The notes under the pieces: generated by a model
Told to the model about the DNA's origin: nothing
Database searches by the model: none
Seen by the model: the letters and a program-made list of their open reading frames with translations, nothing else
Assembly (NCBI GenBank): GCA_026706165.1
Contig: JAPOZF010000788.1
Coordinates: 1-17,109 of the forward strand
DNA length: 17,109 nucleotides
Direction of reading: 5' to 3'
Source of the DNA: Gemmatimonadota bacterium
GTDB taxonomy: Bacteria > Latescibacterota > UBA2968 > UBA8231
Shown here: piece after piece, positions 1 through 6,497 of the stretch
Layout of the letters: each line of letters starts with the position of its first letter
How positions within the stretch are numbered: position 1 is the first letter of the stretch
Translations under genes and position numbers: made by a program

Positions 1-155
1 GCCGGCGAGCCGAACACCGCGGCGCTTCCCGAGGTCGGGTAGAGCGCCCCGATCCGGATCGGCTCCGGCTCCTGGCCCCAGGCGCAGGCAGCCGCCCAGG
101 CGAGCAGGACCAGCGGCGTTTTCGATTGAAGGATTTGCAAGGCTGGCGGTTTCAC
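1..155 (-). CDS. Periplasmic substrate-binding protein, N-terminal part (cut by window edge)
   Basis: Read on the minus strand from a GTG at 155, the product begins with a short basic stretch, then a hydrophobic segment (TPLVLLAWAAACAWG), then QEPEPIRIGALYPTSGSAA. A signal peptide followed by an 'I+IG.LYP.SGSAA' strand-turn is the usual start of LivJ/type I periplasmic binding proteins of ABC transporters for branched-chain amino acids, amides or urea, so this is probably the ligand-binding subunit of an importer. The AAAC stretch could be a weak lipobox, making it a lipoprotein. The start is uncertain: GTG 155 and TTG 140 are both in frame and neither has a clear Shine-Dalgarno sequence. Only about 51 residues are present, so the ligand cannot be judged. 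Confidence 0.65.
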   Translation of the reverse strand, partial: MKPPALQILQSKTPLVLLAWAAACAWGQEPEPIRIGALYPTSGSAAVFGSP

Positions 156-165
156 GAGGGGGCCG

Positions 166-194
166 AATATATCCCAGGCGGTTGGCGATCTCAA
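166..194 (-). promoter_or_regulatory. Sigma70-like promoter of the substrate-binding protein gene
   Basis: On the minus strand TTGAGA (194-189) and TATATT (171-166) are separated by exactly 17 bases. The predicted transcription start, near 159, lies only about 4 bases before GTG 155, so the mRNA would be nearly leaderless unless TTG 140 is used. The match is good for a GC-rich genome; this is a pattern match only. Confidence 0.5.
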
Positions 195-314
195 CGCGCC
201 CCCGCTGTCGGCTGCTTTTCCGATCCCCTACCTTCGGTCCGGCCGATCGGCTCCCCGGGCCGGCAAGCTGACCGGTACCAGGAGCGGCACTCTTTCCAGG
301 AGGTAGAAAGCAGG

Positions 315-713
315 ATGGACAAACGCGCCCTGATCGCCATGGTCGCCGTGTTCGCGGCCTGGACCGTTCTCGACTTCATCATCCACAATCTTCTCCTCAT
401 GGACGCCTACGCCGCGACTGCGAATCTCTGGCGTCCCCAGGAGGAGATGAAGCTCTCCCTCATTCACCTGGCCACAGCGATCTCCGCGGTCGTCTTCGTC
501 TACGTGTACGCCCGCTTCTTCGCTGAGAAGAACCTGGGAACCGGGCTCCGGTACGGCTTCTTCATCGGCCTGGCGTGGGGCGTCGGCATGGGGTACGGCA
601 CCTACGCCGTCATGCCCCTGCCCTACGCCCTGGCCCTGGGCTGGTTCCTCGGAACCCTGGTCGAATTCATCGCCGCCGGCCTCCTGGTCGGACTGATCGT
701 CAAGGAGGAGTAG
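315..713 (+). CDS. Small integral membrane protein, uncharacterised family
   Basis: The product is 132 residues with four hydrophobic helices, roughly residues 4-25, 45-70, 75-100 and 105-128. It has a conserved-looking 'ANLWRP' loop after helix 1 and 'GYGTYAVMPLPYALALGW' between helices 3 and 4. I recall similar four-helix proteins of unknown function in Desulfuromonadales and related bacteria; no activity is known to me. The start is ATG 315, chosen because AGGAGGT (298-304) sits 10 bases upstream. An in-frame upstream extension to 126 has no membrane-protein character and is probably not translated. It is followed after 64 bases by a thioesterase gene on the same strand and may share its transcript. 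Confidence 0.75.
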   Translation: MDKRALIAMVAVFAAWTVLDFIIHNLLLMDAYAATANLWRPQEEMKLSLIHLATAISAVVFVYVYARFFAEKNLGTGLRYGFFIGLAWGVGMGYGTYAVMPLPYALALGWFLGTLVEFIAAGLLVGLIVKEE

Positions 714-777
714 GGCCTCCGGCCCGGAGGCGCCCGGGGCGGATCCAGCAAGGGACTGCCCAGGGGGTTCCTTATGA

Positions 778-1257
778 GTGGAAATGGAAGTTGAGCGCCA
801 GACTGGTGGGGATGCCTCCGCGCGGGAGACCGAGCGCTACCTGCACGACAGGATTCCACTGTCGAAGAGCATGCAGGTATCGGTCGTTTCGGTCGACGGG
901 ACCGGTGTGCTCCTGGCGGCGCCGCTGGCCCCCAACGTCAATCACCGCGGCACCGTGTTCGGCGGCAGCGCCTCCGGCCTGGCGATGATCGCCTGCTGGA
1001 CGCTCATCCACCTGCGGCTGCGCAGTCTCCCCTTCGATACGGCGCTGGTGATCAGGCGCAACTCGGTGGAGTACTTCGCCCCCCTGCACGCCGATTTCGA
1101 AGCCTTCGCCCATGCCCCCGAAAAGGAGAGCTGGGACCGCTTCCTCGCGGTGCTGGCCGAAGAGGGCAAGGGGCGCATCGACCTGACCGCCGACATCCGC
1201 TGCCGGGGGGAGCCGGCCGGCCGCTTCACCGGGGAGTACGCCGCCCGGCGGGTGTAG
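778..1257 (+). CDS. YiiD C-terminal-type hot-dog thioesterase
   Basis: The product is 159 residues and has the hallmark APNVNHRGTVFGGSASGLAM (residues 51-70) of the putative thioesterase family related to the C-terminal domain of E. coli YiiD, a hot-dog fold protein. This segment corresponds to the start of the central helix that holds the active site. The substrate is unknown; an acyl-CoA or acyl-ACP is likely by family. The ORF begins at GTG 778, with AGGGGG (762-767) 10 bases upstream; ATG 784 is a possible alternative. Unlike YiiD, there is no N-terminal acetyltransferase domain, so this is the stand-alone form. It converges with the next gene across about 49 bases. Confidence 0.8.
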   Translation: MEMEVERQTGGDASARETERYLHDRIPLSKSMQVSVVSVDGTGVLLAAPLAPNVNHRGTVFGGSASGLAMIACWTLIHLRLRSLPFDTALVIRRNSVEYFAPLHADFEAFAHAPEKESWDRFLAVLAEEGKGRIDLTADIRCRGEPAGRFTGEYAARRV

Positions 1258-1306
1258 TGTCGCGTCCCGGGAAATCCCTTGCGGATCCGCCGGAGTGGTT
1301 GCCCCA

Positions 1307-1498
1307 TCAGCCGCCGCGGCAGTCCGCCCGGGCCCTTCTCCTGCGGACGTAGGGGGTCGAGATGCCGTGCTGGCGGCAAAGGCGGGCGAAGGAGCGCGGG
1401 TGGATTCCGAGCGCTGCGCTCGCCTCCTTGTTGGACTTGTACAGACGCGCCACCCGCTCGAGGTCCTCGACACTTACTGGCTTCATGCTCCGTTCCAT
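1307..1498 (-). CDS. Small helix-turn-helix-like protein
   Basis: The product is 63 residues: a short N-terminus, then a helical stretch with the look of a helix-turn-helix (DLERVARLYKSNKEASAALG followed by IHPRSFARLCRQHGI), then a basic tail (YVRRRRARAD). The 'sNKEAsaaLGIHprsFaRLCrqhGI' layout resembles the DNA-binding region of Fis-type or resolvase-like regulators. A DNA-binding role is inferred from this pattern alone. It starts 9 bases after the stop of the upstream gene, so it is the last gene of a minus-strand operon. ATG 1498 and ATG 1486 are both possible starts and neither has a strong ribosome site. Confidence 0.55.
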   Translation of the reverse strand: MERSMKPVSVEDLERVARLYKSNKEASAALGIHPRSFARLCRQHGISTPYVRRRRARADCRGG

Positions 1499-1507
1499 CC
1501 AATGCGG

Positions 1508-2470
1508 TTAAGCAGCATCGTCGGCGGCCGCGATGTCCGCGAGCGCCGATTGCGCTGCCAGTTTCGACTCCGGCGTCAGGTCGCCCTTTACCGCGGCTGC
1601 GAACCGTTCCTCGTCTCCGGACGCGGCCCCGAGCTCGGCGATGACTGCATCCACCTCGCGCTGCAGGAATCCGCGCCCGCCGGGGACGTGGCGCTCGAGG
1701 TAGGCCCCGATTTCCCGCTCTACCCGGAGCCGGGACCCGGCCAGCATTACCCCCCCGGAGAAGTGGAGCCTGCGGAAACGCCGCAGCGCCGTCCTGTCCA
1801 TGTCCAGCGTTTCGTCGGACATGGCGACAGCCGCCACCAGCCGCCTGAGGATCGGTTCGAACCCGGCGAGTCCTTGCGACTCCGCCGACTGCAGGGCAGT
1901 TTTCGGCAGCGAGCATACGAACCGCAGGCGGGCCGCGGTTTCCTCGAAGAGGGCGTAGTCGCCGCGCGGGTCGACCGCTGCGGAACGCCCGTCCGTCCCT
2001 GCGGCGTCAAAGGTTTCCGGGGTGATCCGTTTCCAGGTCTCGAGCCGGGCGGCCAACTCGGGAAGCAGCGCCGCCAGGGGATGGCGGTGCAGGCTCTCGG
2101 ACTCCCGCCGCATCTCCCCCAACCGCTGGAAGGCGGTCTCGTACCCCTTGCGGCAGAGCGCCGGCAGATCCGGGTTTGCGAGCAGCTCGACGGCCCGCTC
2201 GACGCCGCCGCAGGACTCCTGCTCGAGCCCGAGGTCGAAGCAGGTGAAGGCGTGCTCGATTCCGCCGCGGATGCCCTCCCGGCCGATGGATATGCCGGTG
2301 CGGTGGCGCGCCGCGAACTCCAGGCTGCGCAGGCGCAGGAAGGCGGCGAGGGTATCGGCGAACCCCTCCGGAAGCCGGCCGAACCGCAACCCGAGCTTGA
2401 TGGCGCGGGCGGCGAAACAGCTGCGGTCCCTGAGCAGAGCGTCGAGGTCGGGGTGGGCGAGCCGGGTCAC
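1508..2470 (-). CDS. DUF6178-like protein, C-terminal half (second of two overlapping ORFs)
   Basis: The product is a 320-residue, mainly helical soluble protein. The segment FTCFDLGLEQESCGGVERAV followed by ELLANPDLPALCRKGYETAF matches, as I remember it, the C-terminal half of DUF6178 proteins ('sLGLE.L.gGd.erAaelL..vpL..lfr.Gys..lrL'). Those are usually about 550-600 residues, and their function is unknown. The ORF starts at GTG 2470, which overlaps the TGA stop of the previous ORF (2469-2467) as GTGA. The frame is also joined to the previous ORF by a single -1 shift at a G6 run (see the 2479-2484 entry), so this may be the second half of one gene rather than a gene of its own. The family assignment is from memory of motif spacing. 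Confidence 0.6.
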   Translation of the reverse strand: MTRLAHPDLDALLRDRSCFAARAIKLGLRFGRLPEGFADTLAAFLRLRSLEFAARHRTGISIGREGIRGGIEHAFTCFDLGLEQESCGGVERAVELLANPDLPALCRKGYETAFQRLGEMRRESESLHRHPLAALLPELAARLETWKRITPETFDAAGTDGRSAAVDPRGDYALFEETAARLRFVCSLPKTALQSAESQGLAGFEPILRRLVAAVAMSDETLDMDRTALRRFRRLHFSGGVMLAGSRLRVEREIGAYLERHVPGGRGFLQREVDAVIAELGAASGDEERFAAAVKGDLTPESKLAAQSALADIAAADDAA

Positions 2471-3213
2471 GGCTGCATCCCCCCTGCCCGCTCCCAGGCG
2501 TTGCGGATGACGCGGGCCAGCAGCTCCGGCGCGGCGGCGTGGAGAGCGTGAATCACCTCCTCCTTTTCCGGGGCGTCCAGCGGCGGCAGCATCAGGCCCC
2601 CGCCCGATTCGGAGACGGTCCTGAAAGCGGAGACCCCGGGAAAAACCGTCTCGTTCATGGCAAAGCGGTCGATGTGGGGAATCAGCGCGTCCTCGAGGAC
2701 CTCCTCGTCAACGGCCTGCAGCAGGGAGGCGATCCGGTCGACCTCCTGCAGGGCGGCGACGATCTCGAGCCATTCCCAGGAAACGGCGCCGCGGCGGCCG
2801 TGGAAGTAGACGGGATCCAGGGTGTCGGCCACTGTTCGCCGGAAGGTCGTCTCCGACATCGACGCCAGCAGCCCTGTATTGAACCGGTCCCATTTCGCGC
2901 CGCGGGGAACGAGCAGCTCCGCCAGCAGGGATGAGGGCAGTCTGTCCACAACTTCGGCGAGGTACCCCGGGCTGCCCTTTTCATCCATTGCGGTCAGCGA
3001 CAGGATCTCCTCGGGGTCTGCATCGACCGCAACCAGAGCAGCCTGCTCCTCCCGGCACATGGAGTTCAGCATCTCCCGCGCCTCCGTTACGCGGCCCTCC
3101 CGGAGCAGGCCCCGCAGCCGCGCCGAAACGGCGATGACCTCCCCGATGTCGGCGGACCAATCGCCTATCACGACCCGGCCATCGCTGACTGCAAGGGTAT
3201 CCGGACTATGCAT
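2467..3213 (-). CDS. DUF6178-like protein, N-terminal half (first of two overlapping ORFs)
   Basis: The product is 248 residues, acidic and helical. It contains LPSSLLAELLVPRGAKWDRF, DTLDPVYF and VDEEVLEDALIPHIDRF, a repeat-helix pattern like the N-terminal half of DUF6178 proteins (or, more loosely, MgtE-N-like helical domains). The start is ATG 3213, with GGGAGGT about 8 bases upstream and a good promoter at 3294-3265. The C-terminus ends abruptly at AWERAGGMQP, where a G6 run occurs and the downstream ORF takes over in the -1 frame. The summed length (about 568 residues) fits a single DUF6178 protein. Function is unknown. Confidence 0.6.
   Translation of the reverse strand: MHSPDTLAVSDGRVVIGDWSADIGEVIAVSARLRGLLREGRVTEAREMLNSMCREEQAALVAVDADPEEILSLTAMDEKGSPGYLAEVVDRLPSSLLAELLVPRGAKWDRFNTGLLASMSETTFRRTVADTLDPVYFHGRRGAVSWEWLEIVAALQEVDRIASLLQAVDEEVLEDALIPHIDRFAMNETVFPGVSAFRTVSESGGGLMLPPLDAPEKEEVIHALHAAAPELLARVIRNAWERAGGMQP
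2479..2484 (-). other. G6 homopolymer at the junction of two ORFs (frameshift candidate)
   Basis: On the minus strand six consecutive G lie 9 bases before the stop of the first ORF. Re-reading one G (a -1 shift), or adding one G to the sequence, changes the end from AGGMQP-stop to AGGDAAVTRLAHPDLDALL. That is a continuous reading into the second ORF. It could be an assembly or sequencing indel, a real mutation, or a slippage site. Confidence 0.6.
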
Positions 3214-3264
3214 GCCGCGTTACCTCCCTGGCTCTGGGGACAACGTTTTTCCGAGGCTGCGGCT

Positions 3265-3294
3265 ACTCTACCGGGCAAGGTGTAACACTGTCAA
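3265..3294 (-). promoter_or_regulatory. Promoter of the DUF6178-like operon
   Basis: On the minus strand a perfect TTGACA (3294-3289), an 18-base spacer and TAGAGT (3270-3265) precede the 3213 start. The predicted leader is about 45 bases and ends with the GGGAGGT ribosome site. This is a pattern match. Confidence 0.55.
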
Positions 3295-3344
3295 CGAAAA
3301 AATTCCGTAAGATATTAATTGACAACAAGTTACGAACTTTTTTC

Positions 3345-3374
3345 TTGACAAGGTTCCCGCTTTGACAGTATATT
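3345..3374 (+). promoter_or_regulatory. Strong sigma70-like promoter P1
   Basis: TTGACA (3345-3350), an 18-base spacer and TATATT (3369-3374) make one of the best promoter matches in the window. The predicted start is near 3381. Two more TTGACA copies (3319-3324 and 3362-3367) flank it, but neither has a fitting -10 box. Transcription from here meets a strong terminator after about 40 bases. Confidence 0.6.
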
Positions 3375-3380
3375 GAAAAG

Positions 3381-3421
3381 CACGATTTGGAAGGCTCCGA
3401 TACCCTTCGGGGCCTTTTTTT
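3381..3421 (+). ncRNA. Predicted very short RNA or attenuated leader, about 40 nt
   Basis: The segment from the predicted P1 start to the end of the U-run would be a transcript of about 40 nt, made mostly of the terminator hairpin itself. It could be a tiny RNA, an attenuated leader of the RRM gene at 3534, or a decoy. It has no room for a leader peptide. The 5' end is inferred from promoter spacing only. Confidence 0.35.
3391..3421 (+). terminator. Intrinsic terminator just downstream of P1
   Basis: AAGGCTCCGA (3391-3400) pairs with TCGGGGCCTT (3407-3416): ten pairs, one of them a T-G wobble, around a 6-base loop. It is followed by a run of seven T ending at 3421. On the opposite strand there is no T-run, so it acts in the plus direction, between P1 and the RRM gene. 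Confidence 0.75.
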
Positions 3422-3459
3422 GTGCCCAGCCGCCGCCTGGCCGGTCCGGGGCTCGCCGT

Positions 3460-3488
3460 TTGGCCGGTACCGGAGCCCTGTCTATATT
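3460..3488 (+). promoter_or_regulatory. Second promoter P2, directly before the RRM gene
   Basis: TTGGCC (3460-3465), a 17-base spacer and TATATT (3483-3488) lie after the terminator. Transcription would start near 3495, about 40 bases before ATG 3534. This promoter would let the RRM gene be expressed without reading through the terminator. Confidence 0.4.
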
Positions 3489-3533
3489 GGCGGCTTCACG
3501 CACCCCCACCCTCTGCCAATGCAGGAAACCTGA

Positions 3534-3797
3534 ATGCGGATAACCGTCAACAATCTCGCTTCCGAGGCGAACGAAGAGGACCTGCGCACCCTCTTCGAGA
3601 TTTTCGGGCGCGTATCCTCGGTGGAGATCCGCCAGACCCAGGGACGGGCCTTTGTCGAGATGCCGAGCAAATCCGCCGGCAGGGAGGCGATCTCCGGTCT
3701 CAACGGTCAGAACCTGCTCGGCTTCGACATCGAGGTGGCTGAGGCGCATAAACCGGGGGGCAAGAAGGGTTTCCGCCGCCGGGGCCGGCGGAGATAG
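3534..3797 (+). CDS. RRM-type RNA-binding protein
   Basis: The product is 87 residues: a single RNA-recognition motif plus a basic tail. RNP2 is ITVNNL (residues 3-8) and RNP1 is GRAFVEMP (37-44); the fold is completed by NLLGFDIEVAEA (60-71). Residues 74-87 are Gly/Lys/Arg-rich (GGKKGFRRRGRRR), typical of the small single-RRM proteins of cyanobacteria and many other bacteria. These bind single-stranded RNA and are often linked to cold or stress responses. The start is ATG 3534, with AGGAAA (3523-3528) upstream. Its 5' region is unusually elaborate: two promoters separated by a terminator. From 3798 to 4050 I see no further gene, only a modest GCCGG/CCGGC hairpin at 4011-4026. Confidence 0.9.
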   Translation: MRITVNNLASEANEEDLRTLFEIFGRVSSVEIRQTQGRAFVEMPSKSAGREAISGLNGQNLLGFDIEVAEAHKPGGKKGFRRRGRRR

Positions 3798-4050
3798 CTG
3801 CCGCCGCAACCTTCCCCCGGACCGGGCCTCCTTCGAGTCGACGTTCTGCAGACCGGCGCAGGGCGGCCGACTGACAGCAGCGCCACCTTCTACGTCGGGC
3901 GAGTCTCTTCGCTTTCCCGTCCTCGAGCGTCCGCAGCATTCGTTGACACCGAACCCCCGCGGCCTTCTCCGCAGGGGTACTTGCCGACAAACTGCAGGGT
4001 ACAGATCCAAGCCGGTGAATTCCGGCGAAGGCTCCGCGCCAGGCGGCCTG

Positions 4051-5448
4051 TTATCCGCCCGTTGCCGACTCCCCGACAAGGGCGTTCCAGCGCTCGGCGT
4101 ACTGCTTCAGGGCAGGATCGTCGAAGGGTTCGACGCCGACCAGGCTCAGCCGCCACTCCGCGGATTCCCCCCCCCGGACAGCCAGCATCCCGGCCCCGAC
4201 CGCGGTCCCCTCGGTCTGGTGGTTGGCGAAGCAGCGATCGCAGCCGGCCATGGCGGCCAGCAGCCGGCAGTAGAGCTCGTTGTTGACGAAGCCCCCGTCG
4301 ATCACGAGGTCTCCGTCCGCCTCGAGCAGGCGCAGGCTGGTCACCGTCATCAGCGCCGCGTACAGGGTCGCCCGGGCGACGGTCTCGCCGTCCGTCTGCG
4401 GCTCCGGACCCGAGGCCGTACCGGCGCGCCCCATGAACGGGCCTCCCGGCGCGAACGACGGCAGCAGGAAGCTTTCCCCGGCGAGAACCCTGCGCAGGTC
4501 GGACTCGGTGCAGGCCCTGCTCCCGGCTTCCGCGGTAAGGATCTCGAACTCGCGCCCTCCCATGTAGCGGGCCGCCGGTACCGGGCGCCCCGTCAGGTCG
4601 ACGAAGGCGAGGGTGTCGCGCCTTTCGTCCAGCCTGTCGAGGGGCAGGCGCGGGCTGAACACCACCACCCAGGTTCCGGTCGAGACCAGGCTGAACGGCC
4701 GGGGATGGCCGCGCAGGTACAGGCTGTACGCGGCGTTGCTGTCGTGGATGCCGCAGTGGACGCGGCAGTGCGCGGGCAACCCGGTGCGCCGCGCGATTTC
4801 CGGGCGAATCGGCCCCAGGGGGGCGTGCGCGGGCTGTACGGGCGGGAACAGCCGCTCCCACCCCTGCCGCCGCACCAGGGATGAAAAGCGCCGCTCCCGG
4901 GGATTCCACAGGTGGCCGTGGCAGCCGATCGAGGTCAGCTCGCCCGCCGAAACCCCGGACAGCCGCCAGGACCAGTACTGCGGGTAGGTGAGGACGCGGT
5001 CGGCGCGGGCGAACTCATCCGGGAAGTCGCGCTGCAGCCAGAACAGCTGGCGGCCGAGGTTCATCCCCGCCGGCAGGGTGGGGCAGCAGGTCTCGGCGAA
5101 GGCGGGAGCGGCCTCGGCGAATGCCTCGGCAATCTCCGGCGGCGGCTCGGCCTCGTAGTCGAGGACGGGCAGGGCGAGCCGGTCGCCGCTCATAAGGGCG
5201 GCGGTGCAGCCGTGGGTCGTCGGCACGACGGCCTCGACCGCCCAGCTCGCCGATAACTCCCCCGCGGCCTGCAACAGCCAGTTCCAGACCCTTTCGGTGT
5301 CGAGATGGGGATAAGGCGGGCCTCCGAGACTGCGGTTGTCGAGCCGCTCCACCGCGAGGATCTCCCCGTTCCCCGCCATCGCCAGGAGCTTGACGTTGGT
5401 CTTGCCCACGTCGAGAACGAGCGTCGCTGATGGTTTGTCTGACGGCAT
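4051..5448 (-). CDS. FGGY-family carbohydrate kinase (rhamnulokinase/fuculokinase-like)
   Basis: The 465-residue product has the usual FGGY length and two-domain ASKHA fold. The phosphate-1 loop LVLDVGKTNVKLLAM is near residues 10-24, a TTHG segment (VPTTHGCTAAL) is in domain I, the catalytic Asp is D236 within GIHDSN, the phosphate-2 loop is STGTWVVVF, and the adenosine motif is IDGGFVNNELYCRLLAA near 382-398. Members phosphorylate sugars or ketoses such as rhamnulose, fuculose, xylulose or gluconate using ATP; the exact substrate cannot be set from sequence. It is the third gene of a minus-strand cluster, 66 bases after the EamA transporter. The start is ATG 5448; no clear ribosome site is visible. 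Confidence 0.85.
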   Translation of the reverse strand: MPSDKPSATLVLDVGKTNVKLLAMAGNGEILAVERLDNRSLGGPPYPHLDTERVWNWLLQAAGELSASWAVEAVVPTTHGCTAALMSGDRLALPVLDYEAEPPPEIAEAFAEAAPAFAETCCPTLPAGMNLGRQLFWLQRDFPDEFARADRVLTYPQYWSWRLSGVSAGELTSIGCHGHLWNPRERRFSSLVRRQGWERLFPPVQPAHAPLGPIRPEIARRTGLPAHCRVHCGIHDSNAAYSLYLRGHPRPFSLVSTGTWVVVFSPRLPLDRLDERRDTLAFVDLTGRPVPAARYMGGREFEILTAEAGSRACTESDLRRVLAGESFLLPSFAPGGPFMGRAGTASGPEPQTDGETVARATLYAALMTVTSLRLLEADGDLVIDGGFVNNELYCRLLAAMAGCDRCFANHQTEGTAVGAGMLAVRGGESAEWRLSLVGVEPFDDPALKQYAERWNALVGESATGG

Positions 5449-5514
5449 ATCTATCGGAGCCGGTACGGCCGCAGATAAACGGGCCCCGTTACCGGGGCAT
5501 CAAGCCGGCGGGCG

Positions 5515-6393
5515 CTACTGCGCGGTGGCGATCAGCATGGCGCCGGCGAAGATGAGGATCGACGCCGCCAGGCGGATGCCCTGGAATCCCTCGCCGAGCA
5601 GCTGCCCGCCCATGATAACCGCCATCACCACGCTGATCTGTCTCAGGCCCGCGATGTAACTGACCCGTTCCAGCTGAAAGGCGTAGAGGATGAGCACGTA
5701 GCTCGTCAGGCCGAAAACGCCGTTGAGAAGCACCGACCGCCGGTTCTCCCGCCACTCTTTTTCGATGGCGCCGCGGTCCCTGGTGAGGGCGAGGTACCCG
5801 CCCAGCATCAGGACCGTGACCAGGGTGTAGCTCCAGAGGAAAAGCACCGGGTGGATCAAGGCCACGGCGAGCTTGTCGACGATGGAATAGGCGGCGACGG
5901 TCAGCATCGTCAGAACCGCCAGCTGCAGATGCCTCTCCTTCCAGTGGGCGGCAACGGGCTCGATGAAAGCGGACGGACTGATCCCCTTCAGGTTGATGGA
6001 GTACGCCCCCAGAACAACCAGGGCGATGCCGAGACCTCCCCGGAAAGAGACGTACTCCCCGAGGAAGAGAATGGCGACCACCAGGACGAGGGCCGGGGCC
6101 GAGCGCATGATCGGGTAGACCTGGGAGAAGTCGCCCCCTTCGTACGACCCGGTGTAGAAGATGACGTAGAAGAAGTGGATGAAACCGGAGAGAAGGCCGT
6201 ACAGGAGGATCGCCGCGACATCTACCTCGGCGCTTATCGTTACGTACGCGGCGGCCGGAAGGTAAAGTGTCAGACCGACGAGCAGTCCCAGCAGGGCAAA
6301 GACCTGCTTGTCGATCGCCCGCTTCACCAGGAGGTTGCGCAGGGCGTGGAGAAACGCCGACACCAGTGCCAGCGCGACCGCGACGAGCTCCAT
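5515..6393 (-). CDS. EamA/DMT-superfamily membrane transporter
   Basis: The 292-residue hydrophobic protein has about ten predicted membrane helices arranged as two EamA repeats. The first repeat ends at about residue 135 (GGLGIALVVLGAYSI) and the second at the C-terminus (GIRLAASILIFAGAMLIATA). The 'P.....P.....l.lgE..s..g..G..l...G' pattern (YPIMRSAPALVLVVAILFLG) is typical of drug/metabolite transporters, which move amino acids, sugars or other small metabolites. The start is ATG 6393, with GAGGAA about 8 bases upstream. It lies between an oxidoreductase and a sugar kinase, so a sugar or sugar-derived substrate is a reasonable guess. The 104-base gap before it (6394-6497) shows no clear gene. 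Confidence 0.85.
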   Translation of the reverse strand: MELVAVALALVSAFLHALRNLLVKRAIDKQVFALLGLLVGLTLYLPAAAYVTISAEVDVAAILLYGLLSGFIHFFYVIFYTGSYEGGDFSQVYPIMRSAPALVLVVAILFLGEYVSFRGGLGIALVVLGAYSINLKGISPSAFIEPVAAHWKERHLQLAVLTMLTVAAYSIVDKLAVALIHPVLFLWSYTLVTVLMLGGYLALTRDRGAIEKEWRENRRSVLLNGVFGLTSYVLILYAFQLERVSYIAGLRQISVVMAVIMGGQLLGEGFQGIRLAASILIFAGAMLIATAQ

Positions 6394-6497
6394 GCAGATG
6401 TTCCTCTTTGCGGATAACTAAAACCTGTAAGAGAGGCTGCCCGGCAGTACGCTAAAACGACGGAGCAACCACAAAGTCAGCTTTCGCCAGGTTGCCG

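Noticed and set aside
942..1916. Minus-strand frame of 324 codons across the thioesterase and DUF6178-like genes
   Set aside because: Arg/Gly/Pro/Ala-rich shadow that overlaps two well-supported genes in other frames.
1295..2551. Plus-strand frame of 418 codons opposite the DUF6178-like genes
   Set aside because: Shadow composition, no motif, and opposed by an operon with promoter, ribosome site and overlapping starts.
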